The position numbers were made by a program, and so were the translations under genes. A stretch of DNA of 64,000 nucleotides, taken from contig NZ_CP109427.1 in assembly GCF_036250695.1 (NCBI RefSeq), forward strand, positions 6,200,001 to 6,264,000, in the 5' to 3' direction. Positions 56,658 to 64,000 of this stretch are shown piece after piece. The notes beneath the pieces were generated by a model that made no database searches, was not told the DNA's origin, and worked only from the letters and a program-made list of their open reading frames with translations. This stretch comes from Streptomyces sp. NBC_01497. Lineage in GTDB: Bacteria; Actinomycetota; Actinomycetes; Streptomycetales; Streptomycetaceae. Within the stretch, counting starts at the first letter, position 1; the number at the start of each line of letters is the position of its first letter.

Positions 56658-58110
56658 CCCGAAGGGCTTTCTCACCACCGGGCGCGAGGTCGCCGAGCCC
56701 CGCCCCGTCGCCGAACGCGTCAAGGACTGGAACGAGGTCTACGTCCCCGGCTCGCTGCTGCCGATCGTCAGCAAGCAGGCCGGCCGGTGCATGGACTGCG
56801 GCATCCCGTTCTGTCACCAGGGCTGTCCGCTCGGGAACCTCATCCCCGAGTGGAACGACTACGCCTACCGGGAGGACTGGAACGCCGCCATAGAGCGGCT
56901 CCACGCCACCAACAACTTCCCGGAGTTCACCGGCCGGCTGTGCCCCGCGCCCTGCGAGTCCGCGTGCGTGCTCGGCATCAACCAGCCCCCGGTGACCATC
57001 AAGAACGTCGAGGTCTCCATCATCGACAAGGCGTGGGAATCCGGTGACGTCACACCGCAGCCGCCCGAGCGGCTGTCCGGCAAGACCGTCGCCGTGATCG
57101 GCTCGGGCCCCTCCGGACTCGCCGCCGCCCAGCAGCTCACCCGGGCCGGCCACACCGTGGTCGTCTACGAGCGCGCCGACCGCATCGGCGGCCTGCTGCG
57201 CTACGGCATCCCCGAGTTCAAGATGGAGAAGTCCCACATCAACCGCCGCGTCGAGCAGATGCGCGCGGAAGGCACCAAGTTCCGTACGGGTGTCGAGGTC
57301 GGCCAGGACATAGACGCCGGGAAACTGCGCCGCCGCTACGACGCGGTCGTCGTCGCCGCCGGGGCCACCGTCTCCCGCGACCTGCCCGTGCCGGGCCGCG
57401 AGCTGAACGGCATCCACTTCGCGATGGAGTACCTGCCGCTGTCCAACAAGGTGCAGGAGGGCGACCTCACGGTCTCCCCGATCAGCGCCGAGGGCAAGCA
57501 CGTCGTGGTCATCGGCGGCGGCGACACCGGCGCCGACTGCGTCGGCACCGCCCACCGGCAGGGCGCCCTGTCCGTCACGCAGCTGGAGATCATGCCGCGG
57601 CCGGGCGAGGAGCGCGCCGAGAACCAGCCGTGGCCGACCTTCCCGATGCTTTACAAGGTCACCTCCGCGCACGAGGAGGGCGGCGAGCGGCTGTACTCGG
57701 TCTCCACCACCCACTTCGAGGGCGACGAGGACGGCAACGTCCAGGAACTGCACCTCATCGAGGTGGAGTTCAAGGACGGCAAACTCGCCTCCCTGGAGGG
57801 CACCGAGCGGGTCGTCCCGGCCCAGCTCGTCACGCTCGCGATGGGCTTCACCGGCACCGACCAGGCCAACGGCCTCGTCGAGCAGTTCGGTGTGGAGCTC
57901 GACGCGCGCGGCAACATCGCTCGCGACGCGGACTACGCGACCAACGTCCCCGGTGTGTATGTCGCCGGTGACGCGGGCCGTGGCCAGTCGCTGATCGTGT
58001 GGGCCATCGCCGAGGGCCGCTCGGCCGCCCGCGGTGTCGACAGCTACCTCACCGGCGCGAGCGACCTGCACGCGCCGATCCGCCCCACGGACCGGTCCAT
58101 GATGGTCTGA
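56650..58110 (+). CDS. gltD: Glutamate synthase small subunit GltD
   Basis: GltD carries electrons from NADPH through FAD and two 4Fe-4S clusters to GltB. The 486 residues start with the cluster region [23 protein letters not shown] and [17 protein letters not shown] binds at [14 protein letters not shown] and NADPH at [13 protein letters not shown], and the C-terminal [20 protein letters not shown] completes the FAD fold. It overlaps gltB. Confidence 0.97.
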   Translation: MADPKGFLTTGREVAEPRPVAERVKDWNEVYVPGSLLPIVSKQAGRCMDCGIPFCHQGCPLGNLIPEWNDYAYREDWNAAIERLHATNNFPEFTGRLCPAPCESACVLGINQPPVTIKNVEVSIIDKAWESGDVTPQPPERLSGKTVAVIGSGPSGLAAAQQLTRAGHTVVVYERADRIGGLLRYGIPEFKMEKSHINRRVEQMRAEGTKFRTGVEVGQDIDAGKLRRRYDAVVVAAGATVSRDLPVPGRELNGIHFAMEYLPLSNKVQEGDLTVSPISAEGKHVVVIGGGDTGADCVGTAHRQGALSVTQLEIMPRPGEERAENQPWPTFPMLYKVTSAHEEGGERLYSVSTTHFEGDEDGNVQELHLIEVEFKDGKLASLEGTERVVPAQLVTLAMGFTGTDQANGLVEQFGVELDARGNIARDADYATNVPGVYVAGDAGRGQSLIVWAIAEGRSAARGVDSYLTGASDLHAPIRPTDRSMMV

Positions 58111-58194
58111 GGGCCCGGCGGTCCACCGGGTGAAGCAGCCTGACGGACCGTCATGTCCCGGCCGGGCCCGAACCTGTCCGGCCGCACGCACCGT

Positions 58195-58219
58195 GGGCCG
58201 GCCCTCACCGGGCCGGCCC
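58195..58219. terminator. Candidate terminator after gltD
   Basis: GGGCCGGCCC (58195-58204) and GGGCCGGCCC (58210-58219) are self-complementary and can pair across a 5-nt loop. They lie 85 bp after the gltD stop. Confidence 0.55.
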
Positions 58220-58757
58220 GGCAGACGTCCCGTACAACGGCGTACGGGCGGTCGGGCCGGGGGAGCGACTTCCCCGGCCCTCCGCACGGCACGGCGCCCG
58301 CCCCCCATGTCCCCGACCGGACAGGGCGGGTGCCGTGGCATGTGCTCCCCGGGATCCGGGTCCGGGATCCGTTCCTGGCGCCCGGCGTTCCGCGACGGCT
58401 GATCGATGGCCCTGATCGACTGCCGGTGCCCCGCGCCGGGCGATCGATGCCCGGTCGTCCCGCGCCCGCTGACCGGCGGCGCGCCAGTCGTGCCCGGCGC
58501 GGTGTCCCGGACGGCCGCGCGATCAGGCGGCCGGCTCGCCACTCGGGGTCTTCGCGGACAAGTGCAATTGCGGTGCGGTCTATCTGAGGGGCCGTCGGGC
58601 AGGGGTTCTTTCGGGTTCGGCACCCCCGTGCGCGGACGGTCCGACGTCCGTCCGCACCGGCGGACAGGGTGCGCGCCCCCCTGAGGGCCGGCCGCCGCGC
58701 TCGGCCCGTCCGGGCACGGATCCTGATGAACTTCCCGCGAACGCGGTGACGTTGGGA
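58220..58757. other. Gene-free region between gltD and the RNase gene
   Basis: Several Arg/Pro/Gly-rich open frames occur here, but none has a domain or ribosome site. I see nothing more than GC-rich spacer. Confidence 0.5.
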
Positions 58758-58794
58758 TTGACGTGACCACGTCTACGCGCGTCATCATGGAGCC
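58758..58794 (+). promoter_or_regulatory. RNase gene promoter with palindrome
   Basis: A -35-like TTGACG (58758-58763) overlaps the inverted repeat GACGTG-AC-CACGTC (58760-58773). A weak -10 may be CATCAT at 58783-58788. The palindrome could be an operator. Confidence 0.4.
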
Positions 58795-59208
58795 ATGCGC
58801 ATACCCCCACGTATAGCCACCCTCGGTGGCGTCGCAGCCCTGGCGTCCTCCCTCCTGCTCGGTGGCGCCTCGGCGTCCGCCGCGGCGACGCCGCAGGCAC
58901 CCGTCACGTACGCCTTTGTCGCCTCCGTCGGCAGTGTCTGCTACGCGAACCTGCCGGCCCAGGCCCACGACACCCAGGGCCTGATCGACCGGGGCGGCCC
59001 CTTCCCCTACAAGCAGGACGGTGAAGTGTTCCGCAACGACGAGCAACTGCTGCCCAGTCAGTCGCAGGGCTATTACCACGAGTACACCGTCATCACTCCG
59101 GGATCCGCCGACCGCGGGGCGCGCCGCATCATCGCCGGGCGCACCGACGAGGAGTACTACACCTCTGACCACTACGCGTCGTTCAACAAGATCAACTTCT
59201 CCTGCTGA
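58795..59208 (+). CDS. Secreted guanyl-specific ribonuclease (RNase Sa/N1 family)
   Basis: This 137-residue protein has a signal peptide (MRIPPRIATLGGVAALASSLLLGGASASAAA) and a mature domain of about 100 residues like RNase Sa. It keeps GPFPYKQDGEVFRNDEQLLPSQSQGYYHEYTVITPG, where Glu of YYHEYT is the general base, Arg of GARRIIAG, and the acid His of YYTSDHYASF. A single disulfide is expected between Cys of GSVCYANL and the last residue Cys of KINFSC. It cuts RNA after G outside the cell. A barstar-type gene follows within 35 bp. Confidence 0.93.
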   Translation: MRIPPRIATLGGVAALASSLLLGGASASAAATPQAPVTYAFVASVGSVCYANLPAQAHDTQGLIDRGGPFPYKQDGEVFRNDEQLLPSQSQGYYHEYTVITPGSADRGARRIIAGRTDEEYYTSDHYASFNKINFSC

Positions 59209-59229
59209 CCGGCGGCCCGCCGTGAAAGG

Positions 59230-59242
59230 TAGCCTCCGCCCC
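59230..59242 (+). promoter_or_regulatory. Barstar gene -10 box, probable leaderless start
   Basis: TAGCCT (59230-59235) ends 7 nt before ATG 59243, and there is no ribosome site. The inhibitor gene therefore seems to have its own promoter. Confidence 0.5.
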
Positions 59243-59629
59243 ATGACAGTCACCTACGTGATCGACGGGGCGGAGGTCACCGGCCTCGACGCCTTCTGGC
59301 GGGTGCTCGGCGCGGCGGTCAACGGCCCCGGCGGGTACTTCGGCACGAACCTCGACGCGTTCGCGGACTGCCTGCGCGGCGGCTACGGCACCCCTGACGA
59401 CGGGGACTTCGCCTTCCTGTGGCGTGACCACCGGCGCTCCCGCGAGGCACTCGGTCATGCCGCGACCGTACACACCCTCGAACGCCGGCTGGCCCGCGCG
59501 CACCCCACCAACCGGGCGGCCCTTCAGGCCCGGCTCGCCGATGCGCGGGCCGGACGCGGCCCCACCGACTTCGACGACCTCGTCGCCGTCTTCGAACGAG
59601 AGGCGCCGGGCGCACTCGCGCTGGCATGA
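59243..59629 (+). CDS. Barstar-family RNase inhibitor
   Basis: The first 90 residues are barstar-like: TVTYVIDGAEVTGLDAFWRVLGAAVNGPGGYFGTNLDAFADCLRGGYGTP, with the YFGxNLDAxxDCL core that covers the RNase active site, including Asp in NLDAFADC. There is no signal peptide, so it acts in the cytoplasm. A helical C-terminal part (TVHTLERRLARAHPTNRAALQARLADARAG) is longer than in barstar itself. Total 128 residues. It probably protects the cell from the RNase encoded just upstream. Confidence 0.92.
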   Translation: MTVTYVIDGAEVTGLDAFWRVLGAAVNGPGGYFGTNLDAFADCLRGGYGTPDDGDFAFLWRDHRRSREALGHAATVHTLERRLARAHPTNRAALQARLADARAGRGPTDFDDLVAVFEREAPGALALA

Positions 59630-59720
59630 CCCGGAGGGGAGGTGTCCGGGCAGCCTGCCCGGGACGGTGGCCCGGGGCCTCGTCACGCCGGCGGCGCGAC
59701 CGGCACGAAGGAGGCCGTCC

Positions 59721-60104
59721 TCACAGGGGCTTGAGCCGGGTGTGCAGGAGGCAGAACTCGTTGCCCTCCGGGTCGGCCAGGACGTGCCAGCTCTCGGTGC
59801 CGGTCTGGCCGATGTCGACGGGCCGTGCCCCGAGAGCGAGCAGCCGCTCCAACTCGGCGTCCTGGTCGCGGTCGGTGGCGTTGACATCGATGTGCAGGCG
59901 GAGCTTTCCCGTCCGCGGCTCGCTGCTCGGGCTGAAGACGAGGGTGGGCCGGGGGCCGCCGAAACCGGCGTCGGCCGGGCCGATCTCGATGCTCCCGTCG
60001 GGCTCCCGGTCGAGCTCGACGTAACCGAGGACCTCGTTCCAGAACGCGGCCAGCCGGTCGGGGTCCGCGGCGTCGATCACGAGTTCGCTGATGCGGGATG
60101 CCAT
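59721..60104 (-). CDS. VOC-superfamily (glyoxalase/bleomycin resistance-like) protein
   Basis: This 127-residue protein has the paired beta-alpha-beta-beta-beta modules of the VOC fold: SRISELVIDAADPDRLAAFWNEVLGYVE, then KLRLHIDVNATDRD and HVLADPEGNEFCLLHTR. Glu and His in these modules may hold a metal. Substrate unknown. ATG 60104 is used; the minus-strand TACAGT (60117-60112) ends 7 nt before it, again suggesting a leaderless mRNA. Confidence 0.88.
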   Translation of the reverse strand: MASRISELVIDAADPDRLAAFWNEVLGYVELDREPDGSIEIGPADAGFGGPRPTLVFSPSSEPRTGKLRLHIDVNATDRDQDAELERLLALGARPVDIGQTGTESWHVLADPEGNEFCLLHTRLKPL

Positions 60105-60368
60105 GGCCGTCACTGTAGGGCTGAACCGCGGGAGAGGACACGACGGATCGCGCCGGTTCGGTGCGCCCTGGCCGGCGCGCAGGACGGACGAAGCCCGCCC
60201 GGGTGCCGCCGGATCCGGGGCCGTGGGGCCGGCGAACGCCGGGCGCTGTCGAACGCCGGGCCGTGGACCGTACGCCCCAGGGTGTTCCGTGATCTTCTGG
60301 CGGCGGATGCCCTTGCCGTGTACGGCTGGGCGACGTGACATGACAGTGGGCGGGAGCGCGGATCCAGG

Positions 60369-60686
60369 ATGACCGGGGAGCAGGCCACATGGCGCATCAT
60401 GCGGGGGGACACGCTGGTCGGCACGATCGCCGTGCAGGAGGGCGACTTCCCCTGGCTGCGCGGCCGGTTCACCGCAGGACCGGCCTTCGCGCCGTTCGAG
60501 CCCTGGTTCGGGGAGTCGCTGGCCGCGCTGGAGGCCGAGGACTTCGAGCGGTTCAACGACGTCTGCGACCGGATCGCCCGGACGCTGACGCTGGTGGCGC
60601 CTTCGGGTCCGGTCGCCGATTTCCTCCTGCACATCGACGGCGAGGCGGCGTGGTTCCGGTGGAGCGATGAACCGGTCGTCGACTGA
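60369..60686 (+). CDS. Hypothetical protein, 105 residues
   Basis: This acidic, soluble protein begins MTGEQATWRIMRGDTLVGTIAVQEGDFPWLRGRF and has a Trp/Phe-rich centre (PAFAPFEPWFGESLAALEAEDFERF). It resembles small proteins found widely in Streptomyces, but I know no function. It starts with ATG 60369 and a weak upstream CAGG. No neighbour suggests a role. Confidence 0.7.
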   Translation: MTGEQATWRIMRGDTLVGTIAVQEGDFPWLRGRFTAGPAFAPFEPWFGESLAALEAEDFERFNDVCDRIARTLTLVAPSGPVADFLLHIDGEAAWFRWSDEPVVD

Positions 60687-60929
60687 CGGGAGTGAGCGGT
60701 CTCCCGCGCTGCCGGCCCGGCGTCGGGGGGTGCTTCCGCTGCGCCGTCGGTTGCTGACCCCCGGCGATGACGCAGGGCGTCGCGTGAGGTGCGGTCCGCC
60801 CTGTCGGGCACCGGTCCGGCTTCCTGAGCGGGTCCGGGCCGTGCCGGTCGGGCCGTGCCGGTCGGGCCGTGCGGGACCGCGTGGCGGAGCCACCTCGGCG
60901 CCGGGGGGCGAGGGAGTGTCGGATAGGCA

Positions 60930-60968
60930 CTGACAGATATTGAAATCTGTCAGATGGCCTGCCATGCT
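60930..60968 (+). promoter_or_regulatory. Promoter and TetR-type operator before the aldo/keto reductase gene
   Basis: A perfect 9-bp inverted repeat, CTGACAGAT (60930-60938) and ATCTGTCAG (60945-60953), with a 6-nt centre, forms a 24-bp AT-rich palindrome. It overlaps a -35 TTGAAA (60940-60945), which is 17 bp from a -10 CATGCT (60963-60968). The size and placement fit a TetR-family repressor site, probably of the regulator encoded at 62047. Confidence 0.75.
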
Positions 60969-61009
60969 GATCTGACGCACACCCCCTCACCCCTCTCAAG
61001 GAGAGCTCT

Positions 61010-62038
61010 GTGCAGACCCGCACGCTCGGCACCACCGGCCCCCAGGTCTCCGCTCTCGGCCTCGGCTGCATGGGCATGTCGGCCGCCTACGGCGCGACCG
61101 ACCGCACCGAGTCCATCGCCACCCTGCACGCCGCGCTCGACGCCGGGATCACCCTTCTCGACACCGGCGACTTCTACGGCATGGGCCACAACGAACTGCT
61201 CATCAACGAAGCACTGCGCACCGCCCCCCGGGCCCTGCGCGAACAGGCCCTGACCAGCGTGAAGTTCGGCGCCCTGCGCGACCGCGAGGGCCGCTGGGGC
61301 GGAGTCGACGGCCGTCCCGCGGCCGTCCGGAACTTCCTCGCCTACTCGCTGCAGCGCCTGGGCACCGACCACATCGACATCTACCGCATCGCCCGCGTCG
61401 ACCCCGCCGTGCCCATCGAGGAGACGGTCGGAACCATCGCGGAGGCCGTCCAGGCCGGACTCGTCCGGCACATCGGCCTGTCGGAAGCCGGCCCCGACAC
61501 CATCCGCCGTGCCGCCGCGACGGCCCCGATCGCCGACCTCCAGATCGAGTACTCCCTGCTCGACCGGGGTATCGAGGACGAGATCCTGCCGCTCTGCCGG
61601 GAGGCGGGCATCGGCATCACCGCGTACGGGGTGCTCTCGCGCGGCCTGATCAGCGGGCACTGGAGCCGCGACCGCGTGATGGCGGCCGACGACTTCCGCT
61701 CCCACAGCCCGCGCTTTCGCCAGGAGAACATCGACAGCAACCTCGACCTCGTGGAGGCGCTCCGCTCCGTCGCCGACGGCAAGGGCATCAGCGTGGCGCA
61801 GACGGCCATCGCCTGGGTGCTGGCCCAGAACACCCCGGACTCCGCCGGCATCGTCCCGCTCGTGGGAGCCCGCCGCCGCGACCGCCTGGCGGAGGCGCTC
61901 GGCGCCCTGGACGTTAGGCTCGACGCCGACGACCTGGCCGCCGTCGAGAAGGCCGTTCCGGCGGGTGCCGCAGCAGGCGCGCGCTACCCGGAGGAGCAGA
62001 TGGCCCACCTCGACAGCGAGAAGAAGCAGATGAAGTAA
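61010..62038 (+). CDS. Aldo/keto reductase
   Basis: This NADPH-dependent oxidoreductase has 342 residues. It shows ALGLGCMGMSAAYG, the catalytic Asp and Tyr in LLDTGDFYGMGHNELLINEAL, the Lys in SVKFGALRDREG, and the cofactor region GVLSRGLISG and IVPLVGARRRDRLAEALGAL. The position usually held by the active-site His reads YRIARVDP. Substrate unknown. GTG 61010 has AAGGAGAG upstream. It shares an operon with the TetR gene 8 bp downstream. Confidence 0.92.
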   Translation: MQTRTLGTTGPQVSALGLGCMGMSAAYGATDRTESIATLHAALDAGITLLDTGDFYGMGHNELLINEALRTAPRALREQALTSVKFGALRDREGRWGGVDGRPAAVRNFLAYSLQRLGTDHIDIYRIARVDPAVPIEETVGTIAEAVQAGLVRHIGLSEAGPDTIRRAAATAPIADLQIEYSLLDRGIEDEILPLCREAGIGITAYGVLSRGLISGHWSRDRVMAADDFRSHSPRFRQENIDSNLDLVEALRSVADGKGISVAQTAIAWVLAQNTPDSAGIVPLVGARRRDRLAEALGALDVRLDADDLAAVEKAVPAGAAAGARYPEEQMAHLDSEKKQMK

Positions 62039-62046
62039 GGGACCCC

Positions 62047-62634
62047 ATGGCGCCGCCCGAGACCCCCCTGACCCCCGAGCGCATCCTCGCGGCCACCGAG
62101 GACGTGCTGCGCCGCTACGGTCCGGCCAAGGCCACGGTCGTGGACGTCGCCCGCGCGCTGGGGGTCAGCCACGGCAGTGTCTACCGCCACTTCCGTACGA
62201 AGGCGGCGCTGCGCGAGGCGGTCACGAGACGCTGGCTCGACCCCGAGGACGGCGAACTGTCACGGATCGCCGCCGGCGAGGGCCCCGCGGAGGACCGGCT
62301 GCGGCGCTGGCTGACAGGCCTGTTCACGGCGAAGCGGAGCTGGGCGTGCGACGACCCGGAGATCTTCGCCACGTTCCTGGAGCTGGCACGGGAGGACAGC
62401 GCCACGGTCGCCCGGCACGTCGCGAGCCTCGTGGAGCAACTGGAGACGATCGTGACGAGCGGGGTCGCCGCCGGTGAGTTCGCCGTGCGCGACCCGGCGG
62501 CGGCGGCGCGGGCCCTGTGGGACGCGACGGAGCGCTTCCACAACCCGGTCCACGCCTCGGAGTGGGCGAAGCCGGAGATCGACCGGGACTTCCAAGCGGT
62601 GTGCGAGCTGCTGCTGCGAGGGCTGCGCGCCTAG
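62047..62634 (+). CDS. TetR-family transcriptional regulator
   Basis: This 195-residue regulator has an N-terminal helix-turn-helix (ERILAATEDVLRRYGPAKATVVDVARALGVSHGSVYRHFRTKAALREAVTRRWL) and a C-terminal ligand domain. It follows the aldo/keto reductase by 8 bp in the same direction, and the palindrome at 60930-60953 before that gene is its most likely target. Autoregulation of both genes is expected. Confidence 0.93.
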   Translation: MAPPETPLTPERILAATEDVLRRYGPAKATVVDVARALGVSHGSVYRHFRTKAALREAVTRRWLDPEDGELSRIAAGEGPAEDRLRRWLTGLFTAKRSWACDDPEIFATFLELAREDSATVARHVASLVEQLETIVTSGVAAGEFAVRDPAAAARALWDATERFHNPVHASEWAKPEIDRDFQAVCELLLRGLRA

Positions 62635-62635
62635 G

Positions 62636-62679
62636 CTCTTCCGGTCTCCCTCTTCCGGTCTCCTGGTCTTCCGGTCTCC
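62636..62679. repeat. 14-16 bp tandem repeat, three copies
   Basis: CTCTTCCGGTCTCC occurs at 62636-62649 and 62650-62663, and TGGTCTTCCGGTCTCC at 62664-62679. The repeat begins right after the TetR stop and is probably non-coding. Confidence 0.85.
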
Positions 62680-62933
62680 CGCCGGCAGTGGCGTGCGGGC
62701 GGCACCGGGCGGACGAGCGGACGACGCCGGTGCCGGTTCGGTGCCGGTGCCGGCGCCCCCGTGTTTGGGTGCGGGCGTGGGCCTGCCTGCGTGCTGGTCC
62801 CGGCGCGGGAGGCGGTGGCGCATCGCGCGGGGCCGCCACCGCATGTTCGCCCGGTACGCACCGGCAGTCGTGGCGTCCACCTGGGAACACCGGTACCAGG
62901 CAAGCCCATGGCCGGACAGGCACACTTGTACCC

Positions 62934-63773
62934 ATGGCGACGGCGGAGTTCGGGCAGGCGGTGCGGCGCTGGCGGGACCGCGTCCCCCCGGAGGCCGCCG
63001 GGCTGCCCGCGGGCGGACACCGGCGGGCGGCCGGGCTGCGCCGGGAGGAGCTGGCCCTGCTCGCCGGGATCTCCGTCGACTACGTCACCCGCCTGGAACA
63101 GGGCCGGGCCTCCAGCCCCTCGGCGCAGGTCGTCGAGGCCCTGGCCAGGGCGCTGCGACTGCCGGCGGCCGAGCGCGCGCACCTGTTCCGGCTGGCGGGC
63201 CTGGCCGCGCCGGGGCCGAAGACCGTCCCGGCCTTCATCTCCCCGAGCGTGCAGCGGCTGCTGGACCGGCTGACCGGGACACCCGTCGCCGTCTACGACG
63301 CCTCCTGGACGCTGCTGCTGGCCAACCCGCCGTACGCGGCGCTGATGGGCGACGGGTCGGGTCGGCGGGGCAACGAACGCAACGCCGTGTGGTGGCATTT
63401 CGTCGGACCGGGCTCACGGGCCCGGCACACGCCCGCGTCACTGCGCCGGTTCGAGGCCGCGCTCGTCGCCGATCTGCGCGCGGTCGCCGGGCACTACCCG
63501 GCCGACCCGCGGCTGCGGCGGCTGGTCGCGGAACTGCGGGAGCACAGCGAGCGGTTCGCCGAGCTGTGGGACTCCGGCACGGTCGGTCAGCACGAGGTCG
63601 CGCGCAAGACCATCGACCACCCCGAGGCGGGTCCGGTGACACTGGACTGCGACGTGCTCACCGTCGCGGGCAGCGACCTGCGGATCATGGTCTACACCGC
63701 GGAACCCGGCACCGAGGACGCCGAACGCCTCGCACTGCTCACGGTGCTCGGCACCCAGGCGCTCGGCGGCTGA
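62934..63773 (+). CDS. XRE-family helix-turn-helix regulator with MmyB-like ligand domain
   Basis: This 279-residue protein has an N-terminal XRE helix-turn-helix (RRAAGLRREELALLAGISVDYVTRLEQGRASSPSAQVVEALARAL) and the C-terminal MmyB-like domain (VQRLLDRLTGTPVAVYDASWTLLLANPPYAALMGD, then RNAVWWHFVG and KTIDHPEAGPVTLDCDVLTVAGSDLRIMVYTAEPGT). Such regulators bind small hydrophobic ligands and often control a neighbouring oxidoreductase. ATG 62934 is preceded by a weak -10-like CACACT 7 nt upstream, with no ribosome site. Confidence 0.92.
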   Translation: MATAEFGQAVRRWRDRVPPEAAGLPAGGHRRAAGLRREELALLAGISVDYVTRLEQGRASSPSAQVVEALARALRLPAAERAHLFRLAGLAAPGPKTVPAFISPSVQRLLDRLTGTPVAVYDASWTLLLANPPYAALMGDGSGRRGNERNAVWWHFVGPGSRARHTPASLRRFEAALVADLRAVAGHYPADPRLRRLVAELREHSERFAELWDSGTVGQHEVARKTIDHPEAGPVTLDCDVLTVAGSDLRIMVYTAEPGTEDAERLALLTVLGTQALGG

Positions 63774-63906
63774 GACCCCCACCTACGGCAGGCTCCGCCC
63801 CGCCCTGCCCCGCCTCGCCTCCGCGGAGCCGGCCCCGGGTTCCCACCCCGCAGCCCAGCAGCCCCGCCCCGCAGCCCACCAACCCCAGCCGCAGCACCCG
63901 TCCCCA

Positions 63907-64000
63907 TCATCCGCGGCGGGGCGGCGTGCGCTCCAACTCCCGGCGCGCGGGACCGTCCGGCACCAGCGCCACCGCCTCCCGGGCCCGCGCCCACGCCGTA
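63907..64000 (-). CDS. 3' end of a minus-strand gene running off the window
   Basis: A frame read from the right edge encodes TAWARAREAVALVPDGPARR and then ELERTPPRRG before TGA (63909-63907). Its amino-acid make-up (balanced, with Glu, Leu, Val and Trp) looks like the helical end of a real protein, unlike the Gly-rich frames overlapping it. Only 30 residues are visible, so the product cannot be named. Confidence 0.45.
   Translation of the reverse strand, partial: TAWARAREAVALVPDGPARRELERTPPRRG

Noticed and set aside
52014..56723. Open frame of more than 1500 codons on the minus strand opposite gltB
   Set aside because: It mirrors gltB along its whole length, is rich in Asp/Val/Gly/Arg from antisense GC bias, and has no domain. 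gltB on the plus strand is certain.

Overview
The window is a gene-dense, very GC-rich stretch of a Streptomyces chromosome. The clues are the strong third-position GC bias, frequent GTG starts, a cell-division cluster without ftsA or murC, a DivIVA with a Gln/Gly/Pro linker, a T-box upstream of a long IleRS, PriA in place of separate HisA and TrpF, and TrpM between trpC and trpB. From memory the gene order resembles the S. coelicolor murD-to-gltBD interval; no alignment was run. I see no tRNA, rRNA, CRISPR array, transposase, integrase or phage gene. The window looks like vertically inherited core chromosome with a few local insertions.

Layout. 1-10147: cell wall and division genes, all on the plus strand: murD (3' part), ftsW, murG, ftsQ, ftsZ, pgeF, yggS, sepF, sepG, divIVA. 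10148-13870: two hairpin terminators, then ileS on the minus strand behind a T-box leader whose switching helices can be read directly. 14172-17318: a DksA/TraR-like protein, lspA, an RluA-type pseudouridine synthase and a GNAT acetyltransferase. 17601-25282: a CPA1 antiporter, an MscS-type channel, a dienelactone-hydrolase-like protein, a membrane protein, an ABC-2 exporter pair and a NYN-domain protein. 25523-30117: a 56-residue basic protein, a gene-poor 1.26 kb, a DUF2252 protein, a membrane protein and a DsbA-like protein. 30305-32622: YbaK, LON-domain and helical-repeat proteins on the minus strand.

32902-46795 is the amino-acid core. hisD-hisC-hisB, a small membrane gene, a repeat-built micro-ORF, hisH-priA-ridA-like-hisF run as a tightly overlapping operon. 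They are followed by hisI, trpE, three small membrane genes and trpC-trpM-trpB-trpA. PriA serves both histidine and tryptophan synthesis. 46922-49111 holds a second DsbA-like protein and lgt. 49340-51393 holds an ADP-ribosylglycohydrolase-like protein and a VIT1-type transporter, followed by a tandem duplication of about 150 bp. gltB-gltD (52098-58110) make glutamate synthase.

58795 to the end looks more accessory: a secreted guanyl-specific RNase next to a barstar-type inhibitor, a VOC protein, a small unknown protein, an aldo/keto reductase with a TetR regulator and a 24-bp palindrome over its promoter, an XRE-family regulator, and the 3' end of a minus-strand gene at the right edge.

The observations I rate highest are: the reconstructed T-box switch of ileS; the double-coupled repeat micro-ORF before hisH; a pseudouridine synthase with no ordinary start codon in frame with the lspA stop; the adjacent RNase/barstar pair with a separate promoter for the inhibitor; a BldD-like site and other motifs before ftsZ; and repeated -10 boxes placed 5-8 nt before start codons, which predicts many leaderless mRNAs. 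I found no clear sign of a wholly new multi-gene system.
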